A stretch of DNA of 64,000 nucleotides from CAZFHA01 sp964518595 (lineage in GTDB: Bacteria > Bacillota > Clostridia > Saccharofermentanales > Saccharofermentanaceae): the NCBI GenBank assembly GCA_964518595.1, contig CAZFHA010000021.1:1-64000 (forward strand). The letters are read 5' to 3'. This document shows, in pieces, positions 25,801 through 34,915 of this stretch. Position 1 is the first letter of the stretch. Every line of letters starts with the position of its first letter. A model generated the notes under the pieces. It did not search any database and was not told the DNA's origin. It saw nothing but the letters and a program-made list of their open reading frames with translations. The position numbers and the translations under genes are program-made.

Positions 25801-26738
25801 TGAAGCTTTTGTAGTTGCTCCTGATAGAACTCACGGTAAAGCAAATTCTTTTTTTTATCTTTGACAAAATCTACCTCAGCCGCTAAACGTTTAAGCGGCT
25901 CTAAAGCTGAAGCCGCGTGGGAAAAGGCAATTTCAAACTGTTCCAGTAGTATTTTAGCCGTTTGCGAAGCAGAAAAATGTAAGCTGTCAGCACGCAAATT
26001 GTGCAGCTGTCCTTCTAACCATTTCCGGTAATCAGGCATACTTCGTAAAAAGCTATGAAACTTACTTATATAGTCCCTAATCCGGCCGTCAGATTTTGCA
26101 TCACCTAAAGACAGAAGCATCCGCTCAAAGTCGGAAAACCAGCTCTGAAAGGTTATATCTTTGTCAAAGGTAAAAAACGACAGCTGGGCATCGCTTTCAG
26201 ACTTTGGGGCTTGGCTTTCTTTTGGCTCCTCGGCTTGTAAAATTTCCTGCGCCGGCAATCCTTGGTAGAGCTTTTCATATAAGCTATTCAAAACTTCTTC
26301 TACCGCTGACTGAAAGAGTATGGATCGTCTGGTTTCGTCCAAAGTTTCTACTTGTCCCTGTAAAAGAGGCTTGCCTGCGGAAGTCTTAGCATGATAACCA
26401 AAGTTTTGAATCACTTCTAAACAAAAAGAATGGACGGTGGAAATTTGCGCTCTGGGCAGATAGGACAATTGCTCTACGATTCTCTGTCTGGTTTCTTCAT
26501 CTCCACTTTCAGAAAGAATGGCCAATAGCCGTTTTTCAATCTTGTCCTGCATATGGACTGCCGCCATTTTCGTAAAGGTCATTACTAAAAGCTGACGCAA
26601 GTCAGTCTCGCCCGAAGCAATCCGACTGGCGATCCGCTCTACCATAACACTGGTCTTTCCACTGCCAGCAGCAGCACTGATTAAAAGGTTTGTTTTTGGT
26701 GCCTTTACTACTTCCTTTTGAGCCTCTGTTAACTCCAT
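22740..26738 (-). CDS. addA: ATP-dependent helicase/nuclease subunit A
   Basis: 1332 aa, normal length for AddA. Together with AddB it processes double-strand breaks and loads RecA at Chi sites. UvrD-type helicase motifs: Walker A AAAGSGKT (~23-30), motif II region IYIDEYQDNS, MVGDIKQSIYRFRHA, SIHKSKGLEFKYVFL, and VALTRAEEKLYL. The C-terminal PD-(D/E)xK nuclease carries ILVDYKSD near 1275. The start overlaps the addB stop by 1 nt. The 3' end overlaps tadA convergently by 77 bp. Confidence 0.97.
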   Translation of the reverse strand: MELTEAQKEVVKAPKTNLLISAAAGSGKTSVMVERIASRIASGETDLRQLLVMTFTKMAAVHMQDKIEKRLLAILSESGDEETRQRIVEQLSYLPRAQISTVHSFCLEVIQNFGYHAKTSAGKPLLQGQVETLDETRRSILFQSAVEEVLNSLYEKLYQGLPAQEILQAEEPKESQAPKSESDAQLSFFTFDKDITFQSWFSDFERMLLSLGDAKSDGRIRDYISKFHSFLRSMPDYRKWLEGQLHNLRADSLHFSASQTAKILLEQFEIAFSHAASALEPLKRLAAEVDFVKDKKKNLLYREFYQEQLQKLQELGRALASAAVEDRWDICAACAASLPEGKGASLRASDPEGSKRDFFALYEPVYEVIFYLTGQGSKRIQENFYTNAQYIFSRSSVAIGEDLAYMLPVAECFFTLLLQVDQRYQDKKQQESYIDFADYEHLALRLLQNSEAGAYYQGKFKEIYIDEYQDNSRIQEALVSAIASDNCFMVGDIKQSIYRFRHARPEIFLQRSQQYQQGNAGRLLHLNSNFRSRPGVLNFVNDIFTRILSADSGEIDYDDTQRLFPELPALSQDPSVTLYLVNPLINTELSQSENWEVEETLPEDSREVEDSQMTLGDESEEKTETIEKRQKEALVVVREIRRLVAEGAEWRDIAILARQNKDAALYSDFLQRYNIPTVGEKEKEFFQDRELLLMENVMRLLDNFCQDIPLAAVMQSAFRQSQFRAEEMAEIVLFGRKLIGEDCHFYEAVLSYQAQGEEKRLKTKLASFCGWIQDLRSRSMYCSISELIEQIYIESGLEEIQDRTTQAFESSNSLELFKFWANSFEKGRRRGLYHFVSYLQDIRNRKEKLDVSGGLKPGQNAVQCMSIHKSKGLEFKYVFLVAIDKSITAKDSTASFKLSENFGIAINYIRPDLGYSYPTHGMLALRELDKRAQLAEEMRLLYVALTRAEEKLYLVGSLAKNQGEQLVKPLRLAQKAAQYQEPILPAHLVAKATSYLELILMAIAEDSQAVSWLKQAQQVVACPAFPSAKQTFQMEWLNYDDLEGQLTEPEEPEAEEELPLLRLEKQQLTKDTIQKFSLQLQGQYSYEESTRIPAKVSVSELKRRLNDYQRPEEEEESGSEPLEKLLPMSFQVLGSADQSTTSVTGARKLTAPQRGTLLHSVFRYLDLAGLREELTRQNTKEDREDLIQKELEKMVELRMISPDMLPELKPFRKQILTFAESDLARRIVSAETDSSLGVFREIPFSLAKQRETGDNELIQGMIDCWFLEGNKAILVDYKSDFIKGDDKTIRATLKQRYEAQLNYYAQAITAATHLPVEERMIWLIPAGAAFRL

Positions 26739-29700
26739 TATTTGTCTCCCTCAGAACTTTGATCTTCTTCCGACGAAATATGTCTCAAAAAGGTTTCACC
26801 TTTGCTAAGTTTTTTACCCTCCTCCACAATGGGCGAAAGTGGAGGCAGAAATTTTGCCGGCGGTACTAAAGGATCAATTCCGCAAATCGCGATAAAATCA
26901 CAGTAGCCGCAGGGTAGTTTACTCTTATCGGTAGAAACGCACTGTGGCCGTGCCGAGAAATCTCCGGCCACCATCTGTCTACAGTACTCAGCCACCTTCC
27001 GACTGGCATACGCTCCTGCCAATTCTAAGCCGGAAGAATCTAAGTCCATGGATCTTAGAGCATAAATTTTCTCTAGCTCCGCCTCCAAGGCCTTTTCTAC
27101 CGGAGGGGCAGGTAGGCTTCCGATCTGAGCAAGGGGAGCGGTAAGATAGAAATAGCCTGCGCCCATTGGTTTGGAATCCTTTGATTGACTTTGGTAAGCG
27201 CGAAGATAAAGCGGTAATTGAAGGGATAAACCATGAAAGAGTTGGTTGTAGTCAATGTTTTTATTTCCACTTTTATAATCAATTACTCTGAACCCCTTTT
27301 GAGCCGAAAGATCAATTCGATCAATGATTCCCCGAAATCGAACATTGTATTCCTGATTAACCGCCACCTGTAAGGCGGTCTCCGGCGAACTTCCAAAACG
27401 CCACTCTAATTTGTCAGGCTGAAAGCCCTGAGGCGAAATCCCCAGCAGAATTGCCTTTAATGAATAGGCAGCCATTCGAATCATACGGCCGGAAAAAGAA
27501 GCCAAAAAGGCCGGATCACGGGTCAAGGGGCAATCATCTGCCTTCACCGTCTGCCAAAATATTTTTTCAGCCCACTGAAAGAAATCTCTTTTGACAAAGC
27601 TATCATATATGCTTTGAACCTGGGTCTCCGGCTTACCTTTGATGTCATTTCTATACTCTAAGAGACTCAGTTCCAGCATGTGGTGTAAAAATGAACCTAT
27701 ATCATTACTTTGAACCCGATACTCTTCCCTCGGTGCCAGTTTCAAAATATAATCACTAAAATAGCGGAAGGGGCATTGGGCATAGCTTTCTACTTGGGAG
27801 ACACTCATATTTAGCGTAGAAGGCAATAAACGCTGCATCAAATCCAGAGGCAACTGAACCTTCTCCTGATTGACTGCCTCCACAAAATCCTTATCTAGCT
27901 CGGGAAATTGCCAAAGCAAGGCTCGGGCAAAGATTTGATCTTCTTCCTTAGCATCTTTGGAGTAGAGTACTCTATAAATTTGCCTTTGCAAGGCTCGAGA
28001 TGAGCAAAACTTAGGACTATCCCAGTCTAACTCTTGAAAAAAACTAAATGCTGCCTGAGGAAAAAGCTTTTCCACCTGGCGAATAACCGTCGAAGGTTCT
28101 GCTGTCTGTGGATAGGTAAAAATCAACTGATCAGAAACTCGATCTAGCAGGGCAAAGGCAGTAAATAAATCACTATAATACTGTTCCCTGGCTCGGCTTG
28201 GAAAAGCTTGCTGCAATGACTCAGCCAGCTTTTCCCTCTCCTCCCCCCGGAGAAAGCCTTCTTTTACAACGGTAAAAGGAAAAACCTCACGGGTAGCACC
28301 TAGGATAAAAAGGACTTTTTGTCCTCGCAAATGTCCTCGACGACAATCGGAAACTTGTACCTGATCAACATAGGCTGGTATGGTTCCCGAAAAAGAGGCC
28401 TCCATTCCTGCTGCCAGAAAGCCCCGAAAATTAGCCGCATTCATTTCGATTTGCCCGATGGGGCCTTGAATTTTTTCTAAGAGTTTCACCAGCTCATTAA
28501 AAGATAGTACCAGAGCCAAGGCCGCTTCTTGATAGCCTTGTTCTTGCCATTCCTCCGCCAGAGAACCCACTTGAGCTGCAATACCTAGGCCATACTCCTC
28601 ATCTTCCCCTCCGTAAAGGTACAGAAAATCACGTAGCAGCTCAGCTCTCTCAGCCGCAGTTTTGAGCCGGGAAAAAGTCTGATGAAACTGCCGTAGAGGG
28701 AACAATACCCTTTGAACGGTGGCCCAAATGAGTGGACCTTGCTGATCCTTATCCGAACTGTAGTTTTTCGGATTAAAAATACGATACCCCTTAAACAGCC
28801 CATGCTTAAGAAAATAGTTTTCTAAAAGATCCGCTTCTTCAGCCGGAATGTGGCACAGCCCAGACTTGATTGCGATCATCAATTTATGAAAGCTCCAGCC
28901 ACTAACCGTTAAATCCAGCAGTGCCATAACGAATTCCATTAATACTGTTCCCGCTAAGGGTCGGCGCTGATCTAAAAAAGCTTCCAGACCATAGGCAGCA
29001 AATACAGAGTGAATATCGCCTTTGTAGTCTGGAGGACTACAAATCACCATAGCTATATCACGATAGCGATAACCTTCGGTTAAGACCAAGCGTCGAATCT
29101 GTCCCGCAACGTAACGAAGTTCATCAGCTCGATCAGAAGCAGCATAGACTTTTATGGCTGAACAAGGCTTGTCGTAGACCTGATCAGCATAATCGCTAAA
29201 ACACATACTAAGATGATGAAGCTCCGGTGCTCGAGGCGGAGTCTCCGAAAGAAGTTGAAGCTCACTGTCAGCAAATTCATTCTTCAACTGGTATAGGGTA
29301 TAGCGTCCAAAATAGTAGGCCGGTGGACCCTGCTTTATCTGGCCTATATGTCTAGGCAAGCTATCAGCGCATATGGCTACGGTTACCGTATCACAGACCC
29401 GTGCTAACTCCCGAATAACACCCCATTCCTGAGGCGTAAAATTACGGGTTTCGCCAAAACCCATAATCCAAATTTTAGTGTTTTTCAGGTAACTTAGACG
29501 ATTAAGAGGCCAGGTCTCCTTAACTGCCTTTGAACCCAGCTGAGAGATAATTTTCGACAAGTGATCCAGTTCCTGCTCCTGTTCACAATAACCCAAGCTT
29601 TGTGTAATCTCATCAAATAGAGCCAGTAGCTCTGAGAATTCTTTAATTTTTTGAGCTACCGCAGGATCTTGAAATTCTCCTTCGACTTGACGAAGTTTGT

Positions 29701-30133
29701 CGGAGGTAACATGATAGCGCCAAAAATCCCCTAAAACCGAATCTAGTTCGGGAATAAAACCAATCCGGTCTGCTAAGGCACTTAGGAGAGGGAACTGTTC
29801 TCTATTTTGGTTTAATATTTGAAACAACAATAAAGTGCGGCTGGTACTGTCCAAATAATCTTCACTAAGCCCCCCCACCTCAACTAAGATTCGGTGAGCC
29901 AGTCTTTGAAAGCTAACTACATCCACCAACATCAAAGTAAATTCAGCGTCGGAAGATTTGGCAAGACCTTTTAAACAGCTGAGGTAGCGTGTCTCCGTGT
30001 CGGCCTTAATTTGTTCCGGCACCAAAAGAAAGGCTCGCCTATCCGGCCATGCCAAGGCTTCATTAGCAACTTCCTCTAGGCATGTATCAGCTAAAGTCTG
30101 TGGATGCAATCCATAAAGAATGCGTATCCCCAC
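26738..30133 (-). CDS. addB: ATP-dependent helicase/nuclease subunit B
   Basis: 1131 aa. Partner of AddA with a vestigial helicase core and an iron-sulfur nuclease. The C-terminal part has YAQCPFRYF (~785), the nuclease motif RVIDYKSGN (~950) and CGYCDFIAIC (~1075). With the first Cys these form the four ligands of the AddB 4Fe-4S cluster. The start is GTG at 30133 with GGGAGGAG about 6 nt upstream. It precedes addA as the first gene of the pair and lies 36 bp downstream of the acyl-CoA synthetase stop. Confidence 0.95.
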   Translation of the reverse strand: MGIRILYGLHPQTLADTCLEEVANEALAWPDRRAFLLVPEQIKADTETRYLSCLKGLAKSSDAEFTLMLVDVVSFQRLAHRILVEVGGLSEDYLDSTSRTLLLFQILNQNREQFPLLSALADRIGFIPELDSVLGDFWRYHVTSDKLRQVEGEFQDPAVAQKIKEFSELLALFDEITQSLGYCEQEQELDHLSKIISQLGSKAVKETWPLNRLSYLKNTKIWIMGFGETRNFTPQEWGVIRELARVCDTVTVAICADSLPRHIGQIKQGPPAYYFGRYTLYQLKNEFADSELQLLSETPPRAPELHHLSMCFSDYADQVYDKPCSAIKVYAASDRADELRYVAGQIRRLVLTEGYRYRDIAMVICSPPDYKGDIHSVFAAYGLEAFLDQRRPLAGTVLMEFVMALLDLTVSGWSFHKLMIAIKSGLCHIPAEEADLLENYFLKHGLFKGYRIFNPKNYSSDKDQQGPLIWATVQRVLFPLRQFHQTFSRLKTAAERAELLRDFLYLYGGEDEEYGLGIAAQVGSLAEEWQEQGYQEAALALVLSFNELVKLLEKIQGPIGQIEMNAANFRGFLAAGMEASFSGTIPAYVDQVQVSDCRRGHLRGQKVLFILGATREVFPFTVVKEGFLRGEEREKLAESLQQAFPSRAREQYYSDLFTAFALLDRVSDQLIFTYPQTAEPSTVIRQVEKLFPQAAFSFFQELDWDSPKFCSSRALQRQIYRVLYSKDAKEEDQIFARALLWQFPELDKDFVEAVNQEKVQLPLDLMQRLLPSTLNMSVSQVESYAQCPFRYFSDYILKLAPREEYRVQSNDIGSFLHHMLELSLLEYRNDIKGKPETQVQSIYDSFVKRDFFQWAEKIFWQTVKADDCPLTRDPAFLASFSGRMIRMAAYSLKAILLGISPQGFQPDKLEWRFGSSPETALQVAVNQEYNVRFRGIIDRIDLSAQKGFRVIDYKSGNKNIDYNQLFHGLSLQLPLYLRAYQSQSKDSKPMGAGYFYLTAPLAQIGSLPAPPVEKALEAELEKIYALRSMDLDSSGLELAGAYASRKVAEYCRQMVAGDFSARPQCVSTDKSKLPCGYCDFIAICGIDPLVPPAKFLPPLSPIVEEGKKLSKGETFLRHISSEEDQSSEGDK

Positions 30134-30169
30134 GAAAAACTCCTCCCTAATACATAAGTACCGATCAAT

Positions 30170-32005
30170 TTAGCTTAGTGTTTCCAGTATCTGACCGGAA
30201 GCTTCTTTTATTGTGATATCAGCCGATGCAAGTAAATTATGTATTGCGTCCAACTCTTGTTGGCGTTTAATCTTCATTGTGGTAGTTTTAACCATTTCAC
30301 CTTCAGAATAGACCATATAACGAACGGCTTTAAAAGAAGGCATCTGATGATTAATCTCTTTTATTTTACCACTAAAGTAATTATGGATAGAGAGATCTCC
30401 CGGAGTTTTTTCAGGAATCGGCAAATGCTTTCCAACCTCTTGGCGGTCAATTAAAATTTTTGCACAGATCTCTATATTGTCTTTATCCTTTACCTCACCC
30501 CAGACAAAAGATTCTTTAACGCCGGGAATCAGATTGATTAAAGATTCAATTTCTTCCGGGAAGACTTTCTTTCCGTTAGGAAGTACAATCATTGATTTCA
30601 CCCGCCCGGTTATGTGTATGCAGTCATGCTTATCCAAATAGCCCATGTCACCGGTCCGAAACCATCCATCCGGTTGCAGCACGGCCTGAGTAGCCTCTTC
30701 ATTTTCATAGTAGCCCTTCATAACACATGCACTGCGGGTTAAAATTTCACCAACCTCACCACGCCGATCACTGTCTGTATCAATAGCTACTTCAATATCC
30801 ACCATGGGACGCCCCACACTGCCGTAAATATTGCATTCCGGTGTGGTGGTACTGATTACCGGAGCGGTTTCCGTTAGCCCATAGCCCATCAGAAAATCTA
30901 TGCCAAAATTATTAAAATCACGGATGATACTCTTATCAATGCCTGCACCGCCAATAACTACCAGTCGCAGGTGTCCACCCATTTTTTCTAAAACATCGGA
31001 AAAAACTTTGCGGCGAAGATCTAGTTTACAGCGCCGCAAAAACCGAGTCACTGGTACAGCAATAGAAATAAGCTTACCTTTACCGGCTTCCTCAATCCCA
31101 TCCATGATTTTTCGATGGACGGTTTCAAAAAGCAGTGGCACCGAGAGCATAACTTCAATATGCCATTCCTGGATATTTTTTAGGAGATAACGTAAACCAT
31201 CGGAAAAACAAATTACGCACCCCCTTGAAAGTAAAAAATAGTCACAGGTATTTTCGAAGGTATGGTGAAGAGGTAGGACTGAAAAAGCTCGCTCTCCAGC
31301 CTCAACCCATAGGGTGCTGGTAATCGCCGATACATTGGCACAAATATTATTCTGCGTCAGCATAACCGCTTTACTACTAGCTGTAGTTCCAGAAGTAAAG
31401 AGCAAAATCTGCACGGATTCTGTATCAATATCCGTTTCATGAAAACGCCTGTCCCCATTCCCCAGAAGCTCCTGTCCTCTGGCAAGTAAAGAATTAAAAT
31501 CCATAAACCGTTCATCTTCAGGTAATCCGTGAGGAAGTGCTTCCGTTTCCATACAAATAAATTTTTCTACGCCCAGTTCTTCCACTCCAGATAATTTCGC
31601 AATAGACAGCATCATATCGTGGTGTTTAGGATGATAGAAAAGAGCAGCTACCTTTCCCCGACGCAAAAGACTAATCACTTCGCCTTCAGGCAGAAGTCGA
31701 TCAAGAGGTACCCCTGTTCCCACACCGCTAAGTATAGCCGAGTAGGCGACCATCCACTCATAACTATTTTCACCAATCACCGATAGATTTCGATGGGTAA
31801 AACCCAAATCATGCAGTGCCGTCCCAATAGCCTCTACATCACCTACGAAGTCTTGGTAGGTCTTGTGAATCTCTGCCTCGGTGGGCTTACGTCTAAAAAT
31901 AAAAGCATCACGGCTCTCATAACGTTTACGGGTATCTAAAACAAGTTCCCGAATATTAGGGTAACGTATGGTTTCATGAATTCCTTTACCTTTAACAATC
32001 TGCAT
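30170..32005 (-). CDS. AMP-dependent acyl-CoA/acyl-ACP synthetase
   Basis: 611 aa, ANL superfamily. It activates a fatty acid with ATP as acyl-AMP and transfers it to CoA or ACP. Motifs: the P-loop LLFTSGTTASSKAVMLT (~205-221), FLMGYGLTETAPVIST (adenylate motif), DGWFRTGDMGYLD and ITGRVKSMIVLPNGK. The C-terminal domain contains the catalytic-Lys region (TTTMKIKRQ). GGAGGAT is ~7 nt before the ATG. A lone ACP, an acyltransferase and a diacylglycerol kinase-like gene lie next to it, so an acyl-ACP synthetase role in recycling fatty acids is plausible but not proven. Confidence 0.88.
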   Translation of the reverse strand: MQIVKGKGIHETIRYPNIRELVLDTRKRYESRDAFIFRRKPTEAEIHKTYQDFVGDVEAIGTALHDLGFTHRNLSVIGENSYEWMVAYSAILSGVGTGVPLDRLLPEGEVISLLRRGKVAALFYHPKHHDMMLSIAKLSGVEELGVEKFICMETEALPHGLPEDERFMDFNSLLARGQELLGNGDRRFHETDIDTESVQILLFTSGTTASSKAVMLTQNNICANVSAITSTLWVEAGERAFSVLPLHHTFENTCDYFLLSRGCVICFSDGLRYLLKNIQEWHIEVMLSVPLLFETVHRKIMDGIEEAGKGKLISIAVPVTRFLRRCKLDLRRKVFSDVLEKMGGHLRLVVIGGAGIDKSIIRDFNNFGIDFLMGYGLTETAPVISTTTPECNIYGSVGRPMVDIEVAIDTDSDRRGEVGEILTRSACVMKGYYENEEATQAVLQPDGWFRTGDMGYLDKHDCIHITGRVKSMIVLPNGKKVFPEEIESLINLIPGVKESFVWGEVKDKDNIEICAKILIDRQEVGKHLPIPEKTPGDLSIHNYFSGKIKEINHQMPSFKAVRYMVYSEGEMVKTTTMKIKRQQELDAIHNLLASADITIKEASGQILETLS

Positions 32006-32106
32006 GTTGACATCCTCCTGGCTGAGAAAAATAAATTTTTTTTATCCCTAACGTCTGGCTTCTTTCTGAAGAAAGACGAATAAAATTTCTAGGAAATCCG
32101 ATTTCG

Positions 32107-32135
32107 ATAATATCATGGATAGACGTGACAGTCTA
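32107..32135 (-). promoter_or_regulatory. Candidate promoter for the acyl-CoA synthetase
   Basis: Minus strand TAGACT (4/6) - 17 bp - TATTAT (5/6), about 100 nt upstream of the ATG. The leader contains a small TCTTTC/GAAAGA hairpin (32061-32076). Confidence 0.45.
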
Positions 32136-32154
32136 CGGATTGACCGAAAAATGT

Positions 32155-32195
32155 TTTGATTGTCAAACCTTTTTTAGCAAGAACAATTGACAATC
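32155..32195. promoter_or_regulatory. Nested palindromes, candidate operator in the lipid divergent promoter
   Basis: TTTGATTGTCAAA (32155-32167) is a 5-3-5 palindrome resembling the FabT (MarR-family) site of streptococci and lactococci. GATTGTCAA (32158) is also repeated in inverted form as TTGACAATC (32187). The element lies between the divergent acyl-CoA synthetase and plsC genes. On the plus strand a perfect TATAAT follows at 32220. Confidence 0.5.
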
Positions 32196-32256
32196 CCCTT
32201 TCCCTGGTCTAGCATGGTTTATAATCGAGTCAAAGAAACTGGAGGATATACCCATA

Positions 32257-33018
32257 GTGAGTGATCACCAAACAACGCAGCGTCCAGAGAAAAAAATTGA
32301 CGCTTCCACTGTAAATAACAAACAAGAGAATTCCACTCTTTCTGAAGAGCAAGATAAATACCCCACCAAAAGAGGCTTTCTGGGCTATTTTTTCTATTCA
32401 GTCGGTGTACTAGGCAGTAAATGCCTACTTCGCTTCAGAGCGACAGGCCAGGAAAACATCCCCTTATCGCCTCCCTATGTTATTGCTGCCAATCACCAGA
32501 CCTATGTGGATGGTCTTTGGATTGCTAATTTTTTACCCAAGAAACATTTTCGGCAATTTTGTTGTTTAGCCGCTTCCGACCTGGAAACCTCGCACGGAGC
32601 TTTTGGCCGCCTGATAATGCGAGTAGGCCGGGGAATTGCAGTAGACCGTTATGGTAGTGCTGTTAGAGGCCTAATCAAGGCGAAAAAAGAAATTGAAAAT
32701 GGACACATCATGCTGGTTCATCCCGAAGGTACCAGAAGTCCTGACGGAAAACTAGGTGAATTTAAAGACGGCGCTGCTTACATGGCTATAAAGGCTCGTG
32801 TACCCCTTCTGCCGGTCTATATTGAAGGTGGCTACCAAGCCTTTTCACGCCATATGAAATGGCCCCAAACTTGGGATAAGAAGAATCATCGCCGCAAGAG
32901 AGTTACTTTACATTTCGGAAAACCCTTTGATCCTGCCCAGTACGGCCGCGATGCTCACCGCATGACAGATGATTTGGTGACATGGATGAAGAATATGGAA
33001 GCTGCCCACTCTCATTAA
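32257..33018 (+). CDS. plsC: 1-acyl-sn-glycerol-3-phosphate acyltransferase (PlsC family)
   Basis: 253 aa. It acylates lysophosphatidate to phosphatidate. The catalytic NHQTYVD (H-x4-D) and the phosphate-binding HPEGTRSPDGKLGEF are intact, followed by VPLLPVYIEG. The first ~38 residues are polar and non-conserved. The start is GTG at 32257 with GGAGG ~10 nt upstream. Its stop codon overlaps that of the convergent diacylglycerol kinase-like gene, so the two share bases at 33016-33017. Confidence 0.92.
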   Translation: MSDHQTTQRPEKKIDASTVNNKQENSTLSEEQDKYPTKRGFLGYFFYSVGVLGSKCLLRFRATGQENIPLSPPYVIAANHQTYVDGLWIANFLPKKHFRQFCCLAASDLETSHGAFGRLIMRVGRGIAVDRYGSAVRGLIKAKKEIENGHIMLVHPEGTRSPDGKLGEFKDGAAYMAIKARVPLLPVYIEGGYQAFSRHMKWPQTWDKKNHRRKRVTLHFGKPFDPAQYGRDAHRMTDDLVTWMKNMEAAHSH

Positions 33019-33986
33019 TCAAAAAAGACGAAGGGCAGAGCGGCAGGAACCACATGAAATTCCACCCTATGTCCCCAGAAATCCTCACCGTCGTAATTGC
33101 CTTGTAACTGAAGTGTTTCTTCACTGGCGGTTAAGGTACCTGAGGTCACCCGAAAACTATGAATTTTGGGGTGACCAATATGGGTGCCTTTTTTGTACTT
33201 AGAAACAAGGGGAATCACCTTAACCAGAGGCATGTCCTCCACAATACAAAAGTCCAATAACCCATCATCTAGCTTGGCAGAAGGTGCCGGATTAAATCCA
33301 TTGCCATAGTATTTTCCATTGCAAATAGAGGCAAGGCAATAGGCCATTTCGCCATCGATATGCTGTTCGTCCGCTGTGGCTAATTTTAACGTGTAATGCA
33401 TTTTGAAATCCCACCCTTTGGCGAGACAAGCAGCAACCGCCAGCTGATAAGCATTTTTACGGACAAGTGGATTGCGCTTAACCCCATGTACTAACTTTTT
33501 TGCCGTTGACTGTACCATAGTATCCAGGCCAAAAGAAGTAATATTCACACTGTAATGGCTCCACATAGGTAAGAGATTGCCTTTTTGATCGAAGCTATTA
33601 ATCTTAATAAGATCAATTTTTCTAATTTGATGCTGCTCAATTCGGGTAAGAATACTGGCAGGATTTTCATATTGGCTCGCATTTAAAACCGTCCGGGCAA
33701 AGTCATTTCCTGTTCCCATGGGAAAAATAGCTACAGGGGTTTCTGTGTGAGCTAAGGCATTGGCTACCTCATGAATAGTACCATCGCCGCCACAGGCCAA
33801 AATTATTGCCTCTTTCCCTAAGGAGCGAGCATAATCGGAGGCCAAAACACCAGCATGTCCTGGGTATTCGGTAAAGTGTGTCACCACTTGCTTCCCCAAA
33901 CGCTGTTCTAAACCGTAAATAGCTGTCTCCATAGCCTGTACACGCTTTCGATCTGCAAAGCGATTGATTAGAAACACATACTGCAT
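33015..33986 (-). CDS. Diacylglycerol kinase-family lipid kinase
   Basis: 323 aa, DagK/YegS family. It phosphorylates a lipid alcohol, probably diacylglycerol, to phosphatidate. Motifs: ACGGDGTIHEVANAL (nucleotide site, GGDGT) and FPMGTGNDFART. The C-terminal beta domain contains SICNGKYYGNGFNPAP and DDGLLDFCIVEDM. ATG 33986 with GGGAG upstream is preferred over 34013. It lies downstream of the ACP gene (33 bp), in line with a phospholipid role. Confidence 0.9.
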   Translation of the reverse strand: MQYVFLINRFADRKRVQAMETAIYGLEQRLGKQVVTHFTEYPGHAGVLASDYARSLGKEAIILACGGDGTIHEVANALAHTETPVAIFPMGTGNDFARTVLNASQYENPASILTRIEQHQIRKIDLIKINSFDQKGNLLPMWSHYSVNITSFGLDTMVQSTAKKLVHGVKRNPLVRKNAYQLAVAACLAKGWDFKMHYTLKLATADEQHIDGEMAYCLASICNGKYYGNGFNPAPSAKLDDGLLDFCIVEDMPLVKVIPLVSKYKKGTHIGHPKIHSFRVTSGTLTASEETLQLQGNYDGEDFWGHRVEFHVVPAALPFVFFD

Positions 33987-34019
33987 CTTTAGCTCCCTTA
34001 CCGGTAACGGCATCTTCAG

Positions 34020-34328
34020 CTATTTTGTTAAGGTTAAAGTGTAAACCAGATTCACCACATCCCAGACAGAGTGAATCTTCTCTAACTCTTCATCTGGAAT
34101 CCGAATGTCATAACCTTCTTCCAGGTCAATTATAAGCTCATATATCTGTAACGAGTCAAACCCTAAATCATACAGAATATCGGTTTCCGGCTTTATATCC
34201 GTAGGTGATATATCTGTATGCCGCATTGTCATGGCAATAACATCATCATAAATGCGATCTTTCTTCTTTTCGATTTCATCCCCTTGGGGAAATCGTTCTC
34301 GTGGGTTATCCTTTTGCTGTTCAGACAT
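34020..34328 (-). CDS. Acyl carrier protein
   Basis: 102 aa, longer than the usual ~77 aa because of a ~20-residue charged N-terminal extension. The 4'-phosphopantetheine Ser is in DLGFDSLQIYEL (near 66). Helix 3 region IRIPDEELEKIHSVWDVVN is typical. GGAGG lies ~6 nt before the ATG. It sits alone with a MarR regulator and a lipid kinase rather than in a fab operon, suggesting a specialised or acyl-ACP recycling role. Confidence 0.9.
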   Translation of the reverse strand: MSEQQKDNPRERFPQGDEIEKKKDRIYDDVIAMTMRHTDISPTDIKPETDILYDLGFDSLQIYELIIDLEEGYDIRIPDEELEKIHSVWDVVNLVYTLTLTK

Positions 34329-34350
34329 AATAGCCTCCTATAAATTACTC

Positions 34351-34812
34351 TTAGTCTTCCCGACTGTATTTTTGTTGTTGTTCCGATATAAAACGGTCAA
34401 TTTCAGCGACCATATCAGCTAATAATTCTTTTTGCTGCTGCTCCAAAGGGCTCATAATTCGTTGAACCAATAGCGCGTGAAACCTAGCATGCATCCGATA
34501 GGCCAATTTGCCTTTACGGGTGAGACGAATTCTGACAATTCGACGATCCTTAGTATCCCGAGCGCGCTCGATATACCCCTTCTTTACTAGACGATCCACA
34601 GCCACAGTAAGAGTTCCAGTGGTAATCCCCAAGCGTTCAGCCGTTTCTTTCATTGCTAAAGCTTCATAGGGACCAATGGCATCTAAGGTATGCATCTCAG
34701 CAATAGAGAGATCTGCAAAGTAACCTCTGGCTAGAGCCTTTTCTTCTGTAAGAAGGACATTATCAAAGATTCTGAGTAAACTTTCGGCAAAACCACGTTC
34801 AGCTTTATTCAT
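34351..34812 (-). CDS. MarR-family transcriptional regulator (FabT-like by context)
   Basis: 153 aa winged-helix repressor. The recognition helix region is MKETAERLGITTGTLTVAVD, the wing contains ARDTKDRRIVRIRLT, and flanking helices support dimerisation. AAGGAGG is 8 nt before ATG 34812; the longer frame to 34944 lacks support and would enter nrdG. It is next to an ACP gene in a lipid island, the usual setting of FabT, which represses fatty acid synthesis when acyl-ACP is abundant. A FabT-like palindrome lies at 32155. The FabT assignment is by context only. Confidence 0.82.
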   Translation of the reverse strand: MNKAERGFAESLLRIFDNVLLTEEKALARGYFADLSIAEMHTLDAIGPYEALAMKETAERLGITTGTLTVAVDRLVKKGYIERARDTKDRRIVRIRLTRKGKLAYRMHARFHALLVQRIMSPLEQQQKELLADMVAEIDRFISEQQQKYSRED

Positions 34813-34850
34813 GTCCTTCCTCCTTAGGCTAAAATAAAATCTCGCATAAT

Positions 34851-34879
34851 ATATTACCCTGTTACCGCCATCTGTGCAA
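34851..34879 (-). promoter_or_regulatory. Candidate promoter of the MarR-ACP-lipid kinase operon
   Basis: Minus strand TTGCAC - 17 bp - TAATAT in the 103-bp gap between nrdG and the MarR gene. Both boxes are imperfect. Confidence 0.4.
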
Positions 34880-34915
34880 CATTCTGGTTTTTCTCCCTTT
34901 ATATGGCAAAGAATC

